Translations under genes and position numbers: made by a program
In this document: piece by piece, positions 22,283 to 34,300 of the stretch
Layout: each line of letters begins with the position of its first letter
How positions within the stretch are numbered: position 1 is the first letter of the stretch
From: Pleodorina starrii
Taxonomy: Eukaryota > Chlorophyta > Chlorophyceae > Chlamydomonadales > Volvocaceae
Direction of reading: 5' to 3'
Assembly: GCA_030267565.1 (NCBI GenBank)
Contig: BRXU01000006.1
Span: 2,840,001-2,904,000 of the forward strand
DNA: 64,000 bases
Notes under the pieces: model-generated
What the model saw: only the letters and a program-made list of their open reading frames with translations
What the model was told of the DNA's origin: nothing
The model's database searches: none

Positions 22283-24116
22283 GCCTCACCTTAGTTGTGA
22301 GTCTTGGGCGTTAGCGGACAGTAATTCCCCGAGCTGATCTGATCTGAGGTCTGAAGACTAATAGGCGAGCGGAGCCGCGACGGAGGAAGGCGTAAGTAGG
22401 GAACGACCAGACAGAGCAGGAAGAGTTTTAAGTTTGTGTATGTCCAGGGATGGTGCAGAGCTTGTCAGGATCAAGCGGGCAGCGAGGGCTGCTGGGGAGG
22501 GTGGATTTTCGGCGCGGCATGGACGCTGTGTGTCGTGTGGGCTGTAGGGGTGTTAAGGCAGTGTCGCTTCCGCGCTTGGAGAGGAGACAGAGAGTGAGAG
22601 TTTGTTTTGCCGCCGCGCAGTGTCCTCAACCCTTGTGTGTTTGGTTTGGGCTTTGGGTGCGCAACGCCGTAGTATTGTACGGCACAGTCGTGGCCGTTTG
22701 CCGTTTGCAGCGTGCATGACGGCGGCCCCCCGGCGGCCGCGTGTTGTTATAAGGTGTTGTGTGGGCTTTGCTTCGCCAGGCCTGTATGCCTTGTGTCTGT
22801 TTGAGTGCTATTTTGGCCTGTTGCAGTTGGAGAGATGTTTTTTTTTCCTGAAACAACCACCCGTTTTCAGGCGGCGGCGAAAGGTGTCAGGTATGTCGAT
22901 TAGGAGCCTTAAGCGATGCCAACAGTGGTGCAGAAGTGCAGTTGCGGGCCATCGAACTTCCCTGAGGCTGTCTAGCCGTGCTCCTAGCTTTCCATAGGTC
23001 GGTGCATAGGTCGGCCCGAATGAAGGAATGAATGAATGAGTCAGTTGTTGTTGCTGCTGCGCGTCCTGCCGCCACGGCATGAACCTCTGGGTCCAGCCCA
23101 AGTGTCTGTCGGCAGTGCCAGGCCGGATGGCCCGCCGGCCCCTACCTCTACCCCTCCGGGGGGCCTGGGGAGCCCGCTGTAACCAAAACTACCACCCAAA
23201 GCGATCATTGGGGGCCCACTGGAAGACGATTCATGCATTGAGTTACTCTTCCCGTTCCTACTGGCATGATGCTACACACGCACCATGCCTGTGCTGCTTG
23301 AGGCACTGCGCCCAAGCAGAGTGATCCCTGACGGTCCCCAGCGGTGGCCGGATCCAACACATGAGCCAGGGGGGTTGGGGGGCCGCAAGCCGAGAACCAG
23401 CGTTTCGCTGTTCCGGACACTACCTGGTATCGATCGGTCTGTTTCGGTGGGGCGTCTGGGGCGGAGGGCTACTCCAGTTGCAGCTAGCGAGTAGCCGTGA
23501 GGTCTGTTGGTGGGGCGGGGGGTTCACGGGCTTTTAGTTATGAGTGGCTGAGGCCCGTCGCCCATTGCAGAGCCTCATGGCTCATTCCGCCGTGATCGCG
23601 GGTGCCTATCTATGAATCCCCTATCTGCCTGGCCTGGTTGCGCGTTGGTCGTTCCTCTGCAGTGAACAGCTGGCTCTCCTGCCTATCCGAGGGTCTGGAG
23701 CCCGCTATAACAGCAACGGCAGCGCTTGGCTACGCTCGCGGTTAAAAGTCCGGTTACGGACTAAAAAGTCCGTACGCGCTGAAGTGTGACAGTCTGGACG
23801 TCTAGACTCAGAAAATGCGTCGCTCCCTACCCATTTGCAGGTAGTAACCTGCCTCAGCCGTCCAGAATTATCGAAAAGGAATACTGGTAATTTATGTAGC
23901 GTAACTCTACTCTACCATCGGGCTCGAAACCGTACGGCTGGTTCCGAACCTTCTCATTTTGTATCCAAGATCCAATCCGAAGCGTAACCTGTTTCCTGAG
24001 AAGCAACCACGAAGACTGGACATCCATTCAGTAAAGTGCTTTATTGTTCACAAATCCATTAATATTTATTTGGCCTGACGACCTAGGGTGACGAGCCGCA
24101 ATATAATTATTTCATT

Positions 24117-26253
24117 ATGGGGGCAGGCTCTCCACTTTCGCAAGTTGAGGAGCCCACCTATGGAGAGGGAATATTAGTTGAAGCCTGCAGCAGTCGGTGC
24201 CCAAGGACACGACCTTGGGTAGCGAGCCCACTGAAGCAGCGGCCGAGCCAGAGGGACTTGGCAGGCGAGTGCGAAGACGGAAAAGCCCGCTCTTCTACAA
24301 GTGGAGAAGATGGCTACCGAAGGCATTGTCAACCGCTGGCGATTGGCTTGTCGGCCGACGAGGTCGAAATGTGGCAGCGGTTTCCTTTCCTGAAGCACGG
24401 ATACCGGCGTGGAGGAACTTATTTTGAATGTTTAATCAGCTTGCTTAGTCTGCACAACGAGACAGTCAATGCGTGGACGACCCTGCTCTCAGTAATTATG
24501 GGCCTCGTGCTCTTCGCGGACACGGTCAGCAACTTGCGCTGCAGCTGGCTGGATTTCTCACCTTTCCTTGTGGCGTGGATCGGGCAGACGCTGCACGGTC
24601 CGCTGTCATGCGGATATCACACTTTCATTTGCATGGTAGGTCAAACCGCCCGCCGGAGTGCTGGAGCAACACACACACGGCGCCCTTTCATGGATGCTTC
24701 GGACATGTGGGGCCAATTGGGTCTTTATTCCTTTGCGGACCATTCGTGTGTGCAACGTGCTTCGGAGTCCGTAACTCCGTAAAACTGCCTGTTGCGCCAG
24801 ACATACAGTTACTGGCAGTTGGAACGGCTGCTTGGATCCCTTGCAGCCAACCAACCAATGCTTACATCTTCGTGCTCCACTCACCTCCTAGCCCACTTCC
24901 GCTTTCCTTTCACGACTCTTCTTCTGTGCTCCGCTCCGCCGCTGCCCCTCTCTCCTCCCTCCCTCCCTCCCTTTCCCCTTCCCTTTCCCCTTCCCCTTCC
25001 CCTTCCCCTTCCCTTTCTTCCCCCGCCCTCACCACCCACAAAAAGTCCCCCGCCGTGGCCAACCGCTGGCGCAAGCTGGACCTCACCTTCATCCTCGTTC
25101 TCAACACCTGCGCCACCTACGCCCTCTCCTACTTTACGTTCGGGCTGTGGCTGTCGCTGGCCTGGACGGCGATGGTGAGCGCAGCGGCGGTTCTGGGTAT
25201 CCGGCGGGTGGCTGCGCTGCAGGCCAGGCAGCAACTGGACCGGCGGCGCATCGTGGGCATGATCGGCCTCACCTGCGCCGGCTACTATGTGCCGCTGGTG
25301 GCGAGGGGCCTGGCGGCGCTGGCGCTGCAGGTTGTGCGTGCGTGTGTGTGTAAGGGGGGGGGCGGGAGAAGGCGGGGAAGGAGGGATTGAATAGAGTGCG
25401 GTGCGTCGTTGGTACTGGTTGCAAGGAGGGGGAGGGAGGGGTTCCGAGCGAAGGTTGGGGGTGAGGGACGGGAAGGGAGTGGAAAGGGGGATGCTGGGGG
25501 CAGTCGGGTGGCGATGGTTGACAGCCGGGGTGGGGGTCCTGGGCTCATATTGCTGGTCGCTGCAGCGGTGGGGCCACTGCCGCATTTCACCCTCTCACTC
25601 TCAGCCCCCCTGCCCGATGGGCCCCGGTCCTGCCACCCTACCCTTACCCCTGCCCCCCTACCCGATGGGCCCCCTGTCCTGCCCAGGGCAAGTTGTGGCC
25701 TGAGCTGGGTATCGCGCTGGTGGTCCTGGGCTGCCACTGCACGGGGGCACTGGTGTACGCCACACACTGGCCGCAGCGCCACTTCCCCGGACTGTTTGAT
25801 CTGGCGGTGGGTGGGGCTGGGGAGGGCTAAGACTGGGTGGGTGGTGGGGACGGCGGTTGGCTGGGTAGGTTGTCGTGCCTTGGGGGCGTGCAGGGAGGTC
25901 GGAAAGGGGGGCGGGGCCAACGATCAGCGCTCAGACAGGGGCAGCTAGCTCGCCTTCGTTTCAGTCCACTGCGGTCTCACCTCCCCCCCAAAACCCCCAA
26001 GGTCATTACTCTACCCCCCACCCCGCCTCATCCCCCAACTTCGCCCTCTCTGGCCCCGCTCCCCACCCACCCCGTCCCGCCCCACCCCTCTCAGGGCTTC
26101 TCCCACAACCTGATGCACGTCCTGTGCTTCACCGCCTACAACTGCGCCTACCCCTACCTCTCATTCCTCTACAGCCAACGAACCGAGTGGGCGGCGACGC
26201 TGCACTCCGCCGCCTCCACCGCAGCCGCCTCCGCAGCGGCCGCCCGCCGGTAA
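24117..26253 (+). CDS. PAQR family seven-helix membrane protein (adiponectin receptor / haemolysin III-like)
   Basis: Exons 24117-24635, 25046-25330, 25687-25806 and 26095-26253 are all phase 0 and give 360 aa. Residues 1-90 are a polar N-terminal tail. The PAQR signature follows: FLKHGYRRGGTYFECLISL and LHNETVNAW, then alternating hydrophobic helices. The family's zinc ligands are all present: H168 (GYHTFICMS), D185 (RKLDLTF), and H312 with H316 in SHNLMHVL. Family knowledge: integral membrane proteins, often with Zn-dependent ceramidase-like hydrolase or receptor activity; land-plant members are the HHP proteins. A short Ala-rich tail ends the protein. Ligand and membrane location are unknown. 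The acceptor at 25045 (AAAAAG) lacks the usual CAG but gives the only family-consistent join. The intron before it has a long CCCTTT tract. Confidence 0.85.
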
Positions 26254-29200
26254 CCTCCTCCCCCCGGGCAGAAGCCCGACCCGGCGCCCTCCGCCTTCCG
26301 CCCTCCGCCTCTCCCCCCTTTCTGCACGCCTCTCGCAACTACGGCTACGGCTGGTTTGGGCCCTAAGCAGGGTGGAGAGGGAAGGGTAAGGATACTGGAG
26401 GGGGGACGCGTGCTGTGCCGGGGCCTCGCCTGAGCCTTACATGGACCGGGGCTTCGCCTTGGCTTGGGCGTGGGCTGGCCCCACCTGTGGCGGCCCCACC
26501 TGTGGCGGCCCAGGCGCGGCCTTGGCTTGCCCGCCCGCAACGGCAGCGACGTGTCCGGGGGCACCGTAGGGCGGTGGTGGGGTTTGGCCTGGGCGGCGGT
26601 GGCGGTGGTGGGGGGGGTCTGGTCGTCGAACACGGCCATGCGGTAGGGCTGGTCGGTTTCTATCCGGTGGGCTTTGTCGGTGACCTGGAGGCGAGAGGTC
26701 GGGAGAGCATTTTGCGGGCCAGCGCGGATTGCTGCAGCTGATGCCGCCAAAAGCGTGTGCCAAGCAACGGCGGCGGCGGCGGCGACCGAGGTACTGTGTG
26801 CGTGCGTGTTTCTGTTTCTATATGTGCTCGTGTTTCTGTGTGTGTTTCTATGTGTGTGCAGAGATGCACGGGGGCGGCGCCCGGGCGTGTGCGATATGCG
26901 TGTTATACCCTATTGTGTGAGATGAGAGCGAGAGAGAACGCGCGATGTGGCGATATGGCGTGCCGTTCCGCGTGTGCGTGTGTGTGTTTAGGATATACCA
27001 TACCGTATGAGAAATGCGTGAATGCGTATGCGTGCGCGTGCGTGCGTCTACTGGCTGATTGATTGATCGAATGACTGAAAGGACTGACTGACTGACTGAC
27101 TGAGGGGGTGGGTGGGTGGGTGGGTGGGTGGTGCTGCTTCGCAGGATGCGTACTTACTTACGTGCTTACCGTACTGGGTTCCGGTCCCAAGTCAGTGGCT
27201 TTGGTGCGGCGGGGCATTGCCAGGTGCCGTTCTTCGTGGTCCGGTCTGGGGTTTTGGTGTGGCTTGGGGCGTTTGTGTTCGTAGTGAGTTGTTTGGCGGC
27301 TTGGCGGGTGGGTTGGGTGGGTTGGGTGCGCCGCGGGTGGGAGGAGCTATTACCGGGTCTCAGGGTCGTCCGCGGGTTACGGTCTCGTTATATTTGCGCA
27401 ATGTACGAACCAGCTGAATTGCACTGAATGGACGACACTGACATTTGGTGGCGGACGCGCCTGGCACTGCGAGGCTGGTGGGGGTTAGTGTTTTGGTGGG
27501 GTGGGGTAGCGGGAGGCGGCGCGCTGATATGCATGACCCGCGCCTCGCGCGCGGGGATGTGGGAGACGAAGGCGGGTGGCGGGTGACCCGCGTGTGAACA
27601 CTACGTGGCGGGACAAGACGTGACGTGCATTTCCATTACTCGTGCGCAGGCCGTGGCCGTGGAAGGGGCCGGTTCCGGCCTGCGCAGATTGATCGTCGGC
27701 TGACGTGATCCCCTGATTCATGTAGCTGGGAGGTTTATGTTGCTGGAAGTGGCGTTGTTGGTGGTATCTTGAAAATATCGATAAAGTGCGGACTGTTGTT
27801 GTCGATAGCGTGCGGCGTGGCGCGGCGTGCTTGTGTGTGCCAGGCTCTGTGGCTCCTGATGCGCAGGGCACGCGGAAATAGGCGCGTGCCTGCCTACGGG
27901 GCGTTGGGGGGCGTTGGGCGCCTTGGCGTTTACGGGATATGGAGTTCGTTGTATGGTTCATAAGGCCCAGTGTGCACAGGCCTGTGATGCATAGCGGTAT
28001 ACGGGCACCCAGCTGAAGGCCACCTCGCCGGGGGCCGCTGCGCCGGCGAGCGTTCGGGCCGGCCCGGCCCTTTCGGGGGCTTTCGACGTTCCGAGTCCCG
28101 AGTCCACCTGAAAAGAGGTATCGTACTTGGCAAAAGATCAAGATGTCTTTCGAAGCACTGTTTTTTTCGCAGCTCTGCGTTTTGGGTGCGTTCCATAAGG
28201 CAACTGCCTGGGGCCCGTGAGGGATGCGGCGCGGCGCCACTCCGGCCCTTGAGATGTTGAGGACTGACAATGGAAACGGCGCAGGGCCGGAGACTGTAGC
28301 GCCCTTACATACGCCGGTGCGCGGGGCTCTGCTCTCCACCATCTCCCGACGCGGCGGTGTATACCGGTGATGGCGCTGGTGGTGGTGGCGGTGGTGGTAG
28401 ATGCCGATTGGTGCTGCCTAGGTTTGCTGCTTCCAGGTGCCGCGCGTCGGTCAAGGATCGCAGGCGGGCGGCGCGAACCGGAATGCGGCGGTCGCACGCG
28501 CGCTGCGAACCGTCGTCGCCGTGGCGTTAAGGTCCTCTGTTGGCGGTTGCTGACGAAGGTAACGATCACATGGAGACTGCGATAGGATATATGCTCCTGG
28601 CGGCATATCGCCTGGCGGCGGATCTTTGGTCAACAATGACGATATGGTAGGTGGTATGGTGGTATGATAGGTGGCTGCAGCGGGGTCGCGGTCACCGACG
28701 TCATGCATTGTGTGGTGCATGTGCATAGACAGGCTGCTCGCCTCCCCGCGTGTCTGGGCCCTAGGATTGGGGGTCTGGTGCGTTGCCGGCGGCCTCCTGC
28801 AGATGCGGGGGGAGAGCCTCTTACAGAAAGGGTTGCGAACTTGTGCCCCCATTGTGCTGTGCCTTCTCGTCGGGTCGGGTCGTGAATGATTTTGCCTGAG
28901 TAAGCCATTGCGCGCAACCCTTTGATTTCATCTTTGAGCCATCGCGTTGATTGGGTTAGCGAGTGGTTGGGGTCAGGGGAGGACAGTGCTGCTCGTTGGT
29001 TGATTAGATACTGCCGAGCGGCTGCCGAGCGGCCTTGGAAGAGGAAAAGGGGATATGAGGGAGGGCGCCGGGGCCGGTGAGGTTCGTTTGCTGAATAGTG
29101 AGCCGTGCATCATTTTCATCATTCTTTTTCTTTACGATAGTCCCAACCGGCGCGGATTAGAAACCGAGTGCGTGTGTGCGCTTTACGAGGGGAAGACATT

Positions 29201-30751
29201 GGCGGGGAGTGTCCTGTCCTGCCGGGAAGAGGCATTCATTAGAGGGAGTGTCTGTCTGTCTGTCTGAAGTGCGGCTGCGGCTGGTTTCGCGGCTGGCACT
29301 CGGGGGGGAGGGGCCGGGAGACGGAGGTTGAATCGTATTATTTCAAGGACGGGCGGTGCCGAGTCTGGGAGCGGCGGCGCGGGCGTTACGGTTCTTAGGG
29401 AGTTGGGTGGGGACGCCGACACGGCGACAGCAGTGGGGCGTCCCCTCTTGCTTCTCTTTCTGAATGCGTCTGGGCCTGGGCCCCTTGCTGCGTGTCGGGA
29501 GGTGGGAGCTCTGGGGGGTGGGGACTCAGAAGGGCCGCGTGCTCTGCCTGCTGGTAAACCTGGTCTGGTATGGAGGGGGGTACATTATCTCGTTTGGTGT
29601 TACCGGTGCTTTGCGCGACTCGCGTACCTGCCTAGTCTGTTCGTGCACGAAGAGCTTGACTCCTATTATAACACCACGCACAAGTCGCGCATTGCGGCTG
29701 TTGTTGTGCGCCCGCCGGGTATCGGCGTGACGATTGACGAACAAGGGCTCGGATGACACCCGGGCCGCTCAGGGGACCAAGATGTGCGGCGGTTGTTGCT
29801 GCAAAGCTCTGGGCTGGCGAAGCTGCCGGCTAGGCCGGCTGGCCGCCATTACTGCCGGGTGCAGGGCTGCTGTTGCTGCTGGTGGTTCGCAGAACTGTCG
29901 GCATCGTGCTCTGGCCGCTATGCATTTTTACGACATTGTGCATCATGCAAGACAAGAGACCTGTAACACGCTGCAGAGTCAAAAGAGGTTGGGAACGGCA
30001 GCTGCCACACCCAAGCACAACAGCGTCGCGCAGCGGCCGTGCAGGATAATAGCCTTTTGCCGTGCAGCCATAAAAACAATCGCGCAAAAGGGATGTGGGC
30101 TGACTTGTGGGGCCATGGGCCTTCCACGTCAACGCCCACCAACCAACAAAGGGCGGTTGCTGTAGCGCTCCCTCCCCCACCGCATTCGCGGCAGCCCACG
30201 ACCGTAGGGGCAGCTGCTTCCTCTCCTCCGCGTCCATAGCCGGCCCCGTCCCTTCGATGTCCCGACCCGGCTCCTCTCCCAACGCATTGTCCAGATGGAC
30301 CAAGCCAACCCCGCACCTAATCCCCAAAAGACACATACCCAAGCCGTCAAGGGACCCATGAAACCCAAACTTCCGGCCACAATCCACGACATTGCTGAAC
30401 AACAGCGGCAGATCCTTTCGACGGTGGAATCACGCACATTCAATGGAACCAACTCCTTTGTCGGTTCACCGGGGTTAAAGACGCCCTCGCTTTCCACACA
30501 CGGTGACTGGACATGCTGCTCACTAGATGCCACGGACATGACCGCCGTTCCCACGGACATCGCCGTACCCACTGCCGGTCCACATGCGGCAAACATGGCT
30601 AGTTTCTGTGGTACCAGCGGGGCCGGCTGGGCGGCATCGCCGCCGCAGTTTACGCCCTGGCCCCTTCCAGGCCACCTCTCATCTACCCAGGCACCAGCCC
30701 CTCTGCCCCCGAACCGTCAGCTGCCGGGCCCGCCGACCGCCCGCTCGAACC
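26254..30751. other. Intergenic between convergent PAQR and FHA genes
   Basis: About 4.5 kb with no recognisable gene. It contains both 3' UTRs, TG-rich and GACT/GGGT microsatellites near 26790-26990 and 27080-27135. Overlapping frames such as minus 27485-28342 (Arg/Pro-rich) and plus 30295-31311 are not supported by any family feature. No convincing TGTAA was found near the PAQR stop, nor its complement near the FHA stop. Confidence 0.5.
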
Positions 30752-31351
30752 TCAGTCGTACATGCCGTCATCCTCCCCACCTGCGTCATAGGCGTGGCGG
30801 CCATCGTGCCCCGCACCTCCCCCCAGCCCCAGCCCCAGCCCCAGCGCCGCCTCCGAAGACACCGCCGGCGGCACGCCCAGCAGCGTCGCCCCGGGAGGAC
30901 GCACCCCCGCCCCAAACAACGACCCGTCCAGCAAGCCGGTTCCCCCAAAGACGCCGCCGCCGCCAACGTCGGCCGCGATGGTGCCCGCCGCCGCGCCTGA
31001 TGGCAGACCCGACCCCGCGCCGCCGCTGGGCACGGTGCCGTGCCCCAGCTGCGCCAGGCTGTCGCGCTGGCCTCCCTCCGCAAAGCTGCCGCGCAGCAGG
31101 CCCAGCGGCTGAAGCTGCTGTTGGCTTCCGCCTCCGCCTCCGCCGCCTGCTGTGCCACGGCCTCCGCCGGCCGCCGGTGAGAGCTCCTGCGAGTGCGGCC
31201 TCGCGCCGTCCTCCAGGTCACCGTCGCCGTCATCGCCGGCGGCTGCGCCGCCACCGCCGGCGCCGTACAAGCTGCCCGCAGGCCCTCGGGCATCCTGCTG
31301 GCTCTGGCTGAGGCCCCGTCGGCGGTCAGCTTCGGCCGCCGCCGCCGCCAC

Positions 31352-31386
<35 letters not shown>

Positions 31387-34300
31387 GGCCCCGCGCTGCC
31401 CCTCCGGAGCCGCCCAGCGCCGCAGCGTCGCCGTCGCCGCCCCCAGCCCAGCGAGGCCGACTCGCCGGTGTCACGGCGGCAGCGGCGTCTGCAGTGGCGT
31501 CGCCGTCGACCGCCGCGCCTGCCGCTGGCGCCGCTGCTGCGATGGCATCGGCATCGCCTCCCCCGCCGCCGCCACCGCCGCCGCCGAGGTGTTTGGTCGG
31601 CGTGAGGTGTCGGCTAAACAGCCGCGGCCACGCCGCCACCACGTTGCGCGCCGAAGCCGCAGCGCCGCCGGCGACGCCGCCAGAGGGGGTTGTCGCCTGC
31701 GGCGCTGCCGTGCCTTCGGACGTGATTCCCGTGCCGCCTTGCTGCGCGGAGGGGTGGCGCCGCGGGGTACCGCCGGAACCGACCACCTCCATCGCCGCGG
31801 CCGGCGGCGGCTCCGTCACAGTCGGCGTGGCCTGGAGAAAGTGCTGTTGCTGCTGCTGCTGCTGTTGCGACTGCGGCTGCTGGGACTGACGCAGGCGGGG
31901 CCCCTGGTCTGCCCTCGCCGGCCCCTGCGGCCTGCAATCGCCGCCGCCGCCGCCGCCTCCACCCTTGCCGCCGCTGGCAGCAGCCGCAGGATCAACGTCC
32001 ATCGCGCCCGCACCCGAGGCGCCGCCGGAGCGGCTACCGCCGCCGCCGCCGCCGCCGGCCCCCACGCGCACGCGGCTCGTGTAGCCGTCGCCCTCCTCCT
32101 CTTCTTCCTCGCCGCCGCCGCCGCCATCGCCCATGCCATCCAGTGCGTGCATCCCGCCGCCACCGCCGCCGCCGCCGAGGTTGTCGTCCTGTCTCTCCTC
32201 AGTCCGGGCGCCGGGCGCGTCAGCCGCCGGCGTCGTGTGCTGACTGGCGGAAGCCGCCGACGGTGCTCCGCCGCCACCGCCGCCGCCACCGCCAGCGTCA
32301 CGCTGCAGGCGCACCAATAAGGAATGACCGATGTGTCCGTCACGTGTCATGAGTCTAGCGGGCGTTTACGGGCGTTTGGTTATAAAAAGCAGAGCGATGG
32401 AAACATCGACACCGGGAACCCGACAGCGGGCGACCCGTGGCCGCGGGCTCTGATAGCGGCCCGGCCTCGTGTGTTGACCGGTGGAGGAAGCGCTGCCCGT
32501 TACCGCATACGAGCTCGGCAGGGCTACGCCAACGCAAAAAAGGGTCATGCAAAATGGCTCGTATGACTGACACTCTCGCCAGGTTTGGGGTTCAATCCCC
32601 AAATCCCCGAATCGCCCTTCTCTCCCCCTCCCGGCCTCCGCTCCAAAAGTACCCACGCACGTCCTAGTAACCCTCGTTTGCCGGGCCCGCCCTCCCTCCC
32701 GCGCACGGCCCCCCCCAGGCAGGGATCTGTCGCGCCGCTCGGTGTCAGGTGCTGGTTATCACTGCACTGCACTGCGCTCATCGCGCGCTTCTTATTTTAC
32801 ACCAACAAACCCCGCAGGCGCGTTGTCTACGGCAAAGCAGACGCAGCCCGCGGGCTGCGCGACTCACATCGGCGGCGTTGTGACCCGCCGGGCCGCCCAG
32901 CCCCAGCCCCAACCCCAGCTGCTGGGAGGCGTGTGGCAGGCTGCCGTGCGGCGGTGCCAGCTGACTGCCGCCGACGCCGCGGCCACCGGGCGGGAATCCA
33001 GCGCCCTCCGGGCCGCCCAGCCCCAGCCCCAGTCCGACTCCCAGCTGTTGCTGCTGCTGCTGCTGCTGGCTGGCCGGAAGTTGCGGCTGCTGCAGCGGCG
33101 TCAGAGCGGCAGCGCCCGGCTGCGTGCCGCCAAAGGCATGCAACTGCGGCGTCGTCGCCATGGGCCCTGGCGGCATCTGCAGCGGCTGCGACGCCAGCAG
33201 GCCGCCGCGCCCCGCCTGCTGGTGCTGCTGCTGCTGCTGCTGCGTGCCAGAGGCAAACTGCGGCATCTGCATGTGCTGCGGCTGCGGCTGCTGAGACATG
33301 AGGAATGGCTGCTGCTGGTGCTGTTGTTGCTGGTAGTGCTGCGGCTGCAGCTGCTGATAGTGCTGCTGCTGGTGCTGCTGCTGGTGCTGTTGTTGTTGGT
33401 GGTGGTGTTGCGGATGCTGCGACATGAGGTGGAGCTGCTGCGTCAGGTTCTGAGCGGCGGTGCCGCCACCGGCGGGGGGCGTCATGAGCAGGGCGCCGTG
33501 CGCCGCGCCGGCGTATCCGGGCAGTGTGGCGGGCGGGTGGCCCAGCAGCAGAGTGCCCAGCGGGTGACCCAGACCCAGCGGCTGCTGCTGCTGCTGTGGC
33601 GGCGGCGGTGGTGCCTGGGGGGGGCAGCGGCGTAGTAATAGGAGGGGACGGGCGACGTCAGGGTTCGGGCAGACGGATGTGCAGGGAAAGGATGCAGAAA
33701 GTGACGAGGGGTGGCAGTGCCCATATGGGGGCACGAGAGGCAGGGTTTTCCTGCTGCGAGGACGGACGCGCGAAAGCCTTGACAGCGGTGTGCTCGACTG
33801 CATCAGGAGACGACTGAGAGAGCGGCTGGGCGCGCTCGGAAACGGGCCGCAACGCGCCGCCGGTCGGTCACGCCGCTTCGCTGCTGCCACCCGCCACCCG
33901 CTGGTCCACTCACCATGCCGCCGCCCAGCTGCGACGAATGCATCAGGTGCCGCAGCGCCTCGGGGTTGTCCGCCAGGCCCAGCACCCCCGTCCGCTCGTC
34001 CGCGCACGTCACCTCCGTCTGCGGCCCCACCGCCAGACCACACCCTCCCGCCAGCGGCTGCTGGCCCTGCTGCCCCGGGCCCTGTTGCCCGGGGCCCGCC
34101 TGCCCGCCGGCGCCCTCACCACCTGCACCGTTGACGCCGCCGCCGCCGCCAGCGCCGCTGCCGGGCATGGCGTCCGCCGCGAGTGCCTGGGCGTACTGGT
34201 GGCTGATGCTGGTGTGCATGTGGGCCATGGCGGCCACGGTCTGCTGCAGACCGCTCAGCAGCTGCGCGTTGGGGGGCGGGGCAGGACAGGACAGGACAGG

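Larger units (their letters stand above)
21553..24116. other. Intergenic between nuclease and PAQR genes
   Basis: No gene recognised. It contains the nuclease 3' UTR with a 20-bp tandem repeat, a TGTAA at 22278, and near 23745-23775 a small palindrome (AGTCCGGTTACGGACT) followed by a second AAGTCCGTAC. AT content rises toward 24000-24110, where the PAQR promoter should lie. Confidence 0.5.

Noticed and set aside
27485..28342. Minus-strand open frame of 285 codons
   Set aside because: Arg/Pro-rich, no motif, no splice context, no neighbouring exon; typical chance frame in GC-rich DNA.
30295..30760. Plus-strand frame starting MDQANPAPNPQKTHTQ
   Set aside because: Composition is not implausible, but it overlaps the FHA gene end on the other strand, has no recognisable family and no clear donor. 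Left uncalled.
31193..32320. Long plus-strand open frame of 375 codons
   Set aside because: It is antisense to the last FHA exon, with Arg/Ala/Cys-rich composition expected from reading GC-rich codons backwards.
32578..32625. tRNA-like T-arm (GGGGTTCAATCCCC)
   Set aside because: The stem-loop has a 6-base loop and no acceptor, D or anticodon arms can be drawn around it.
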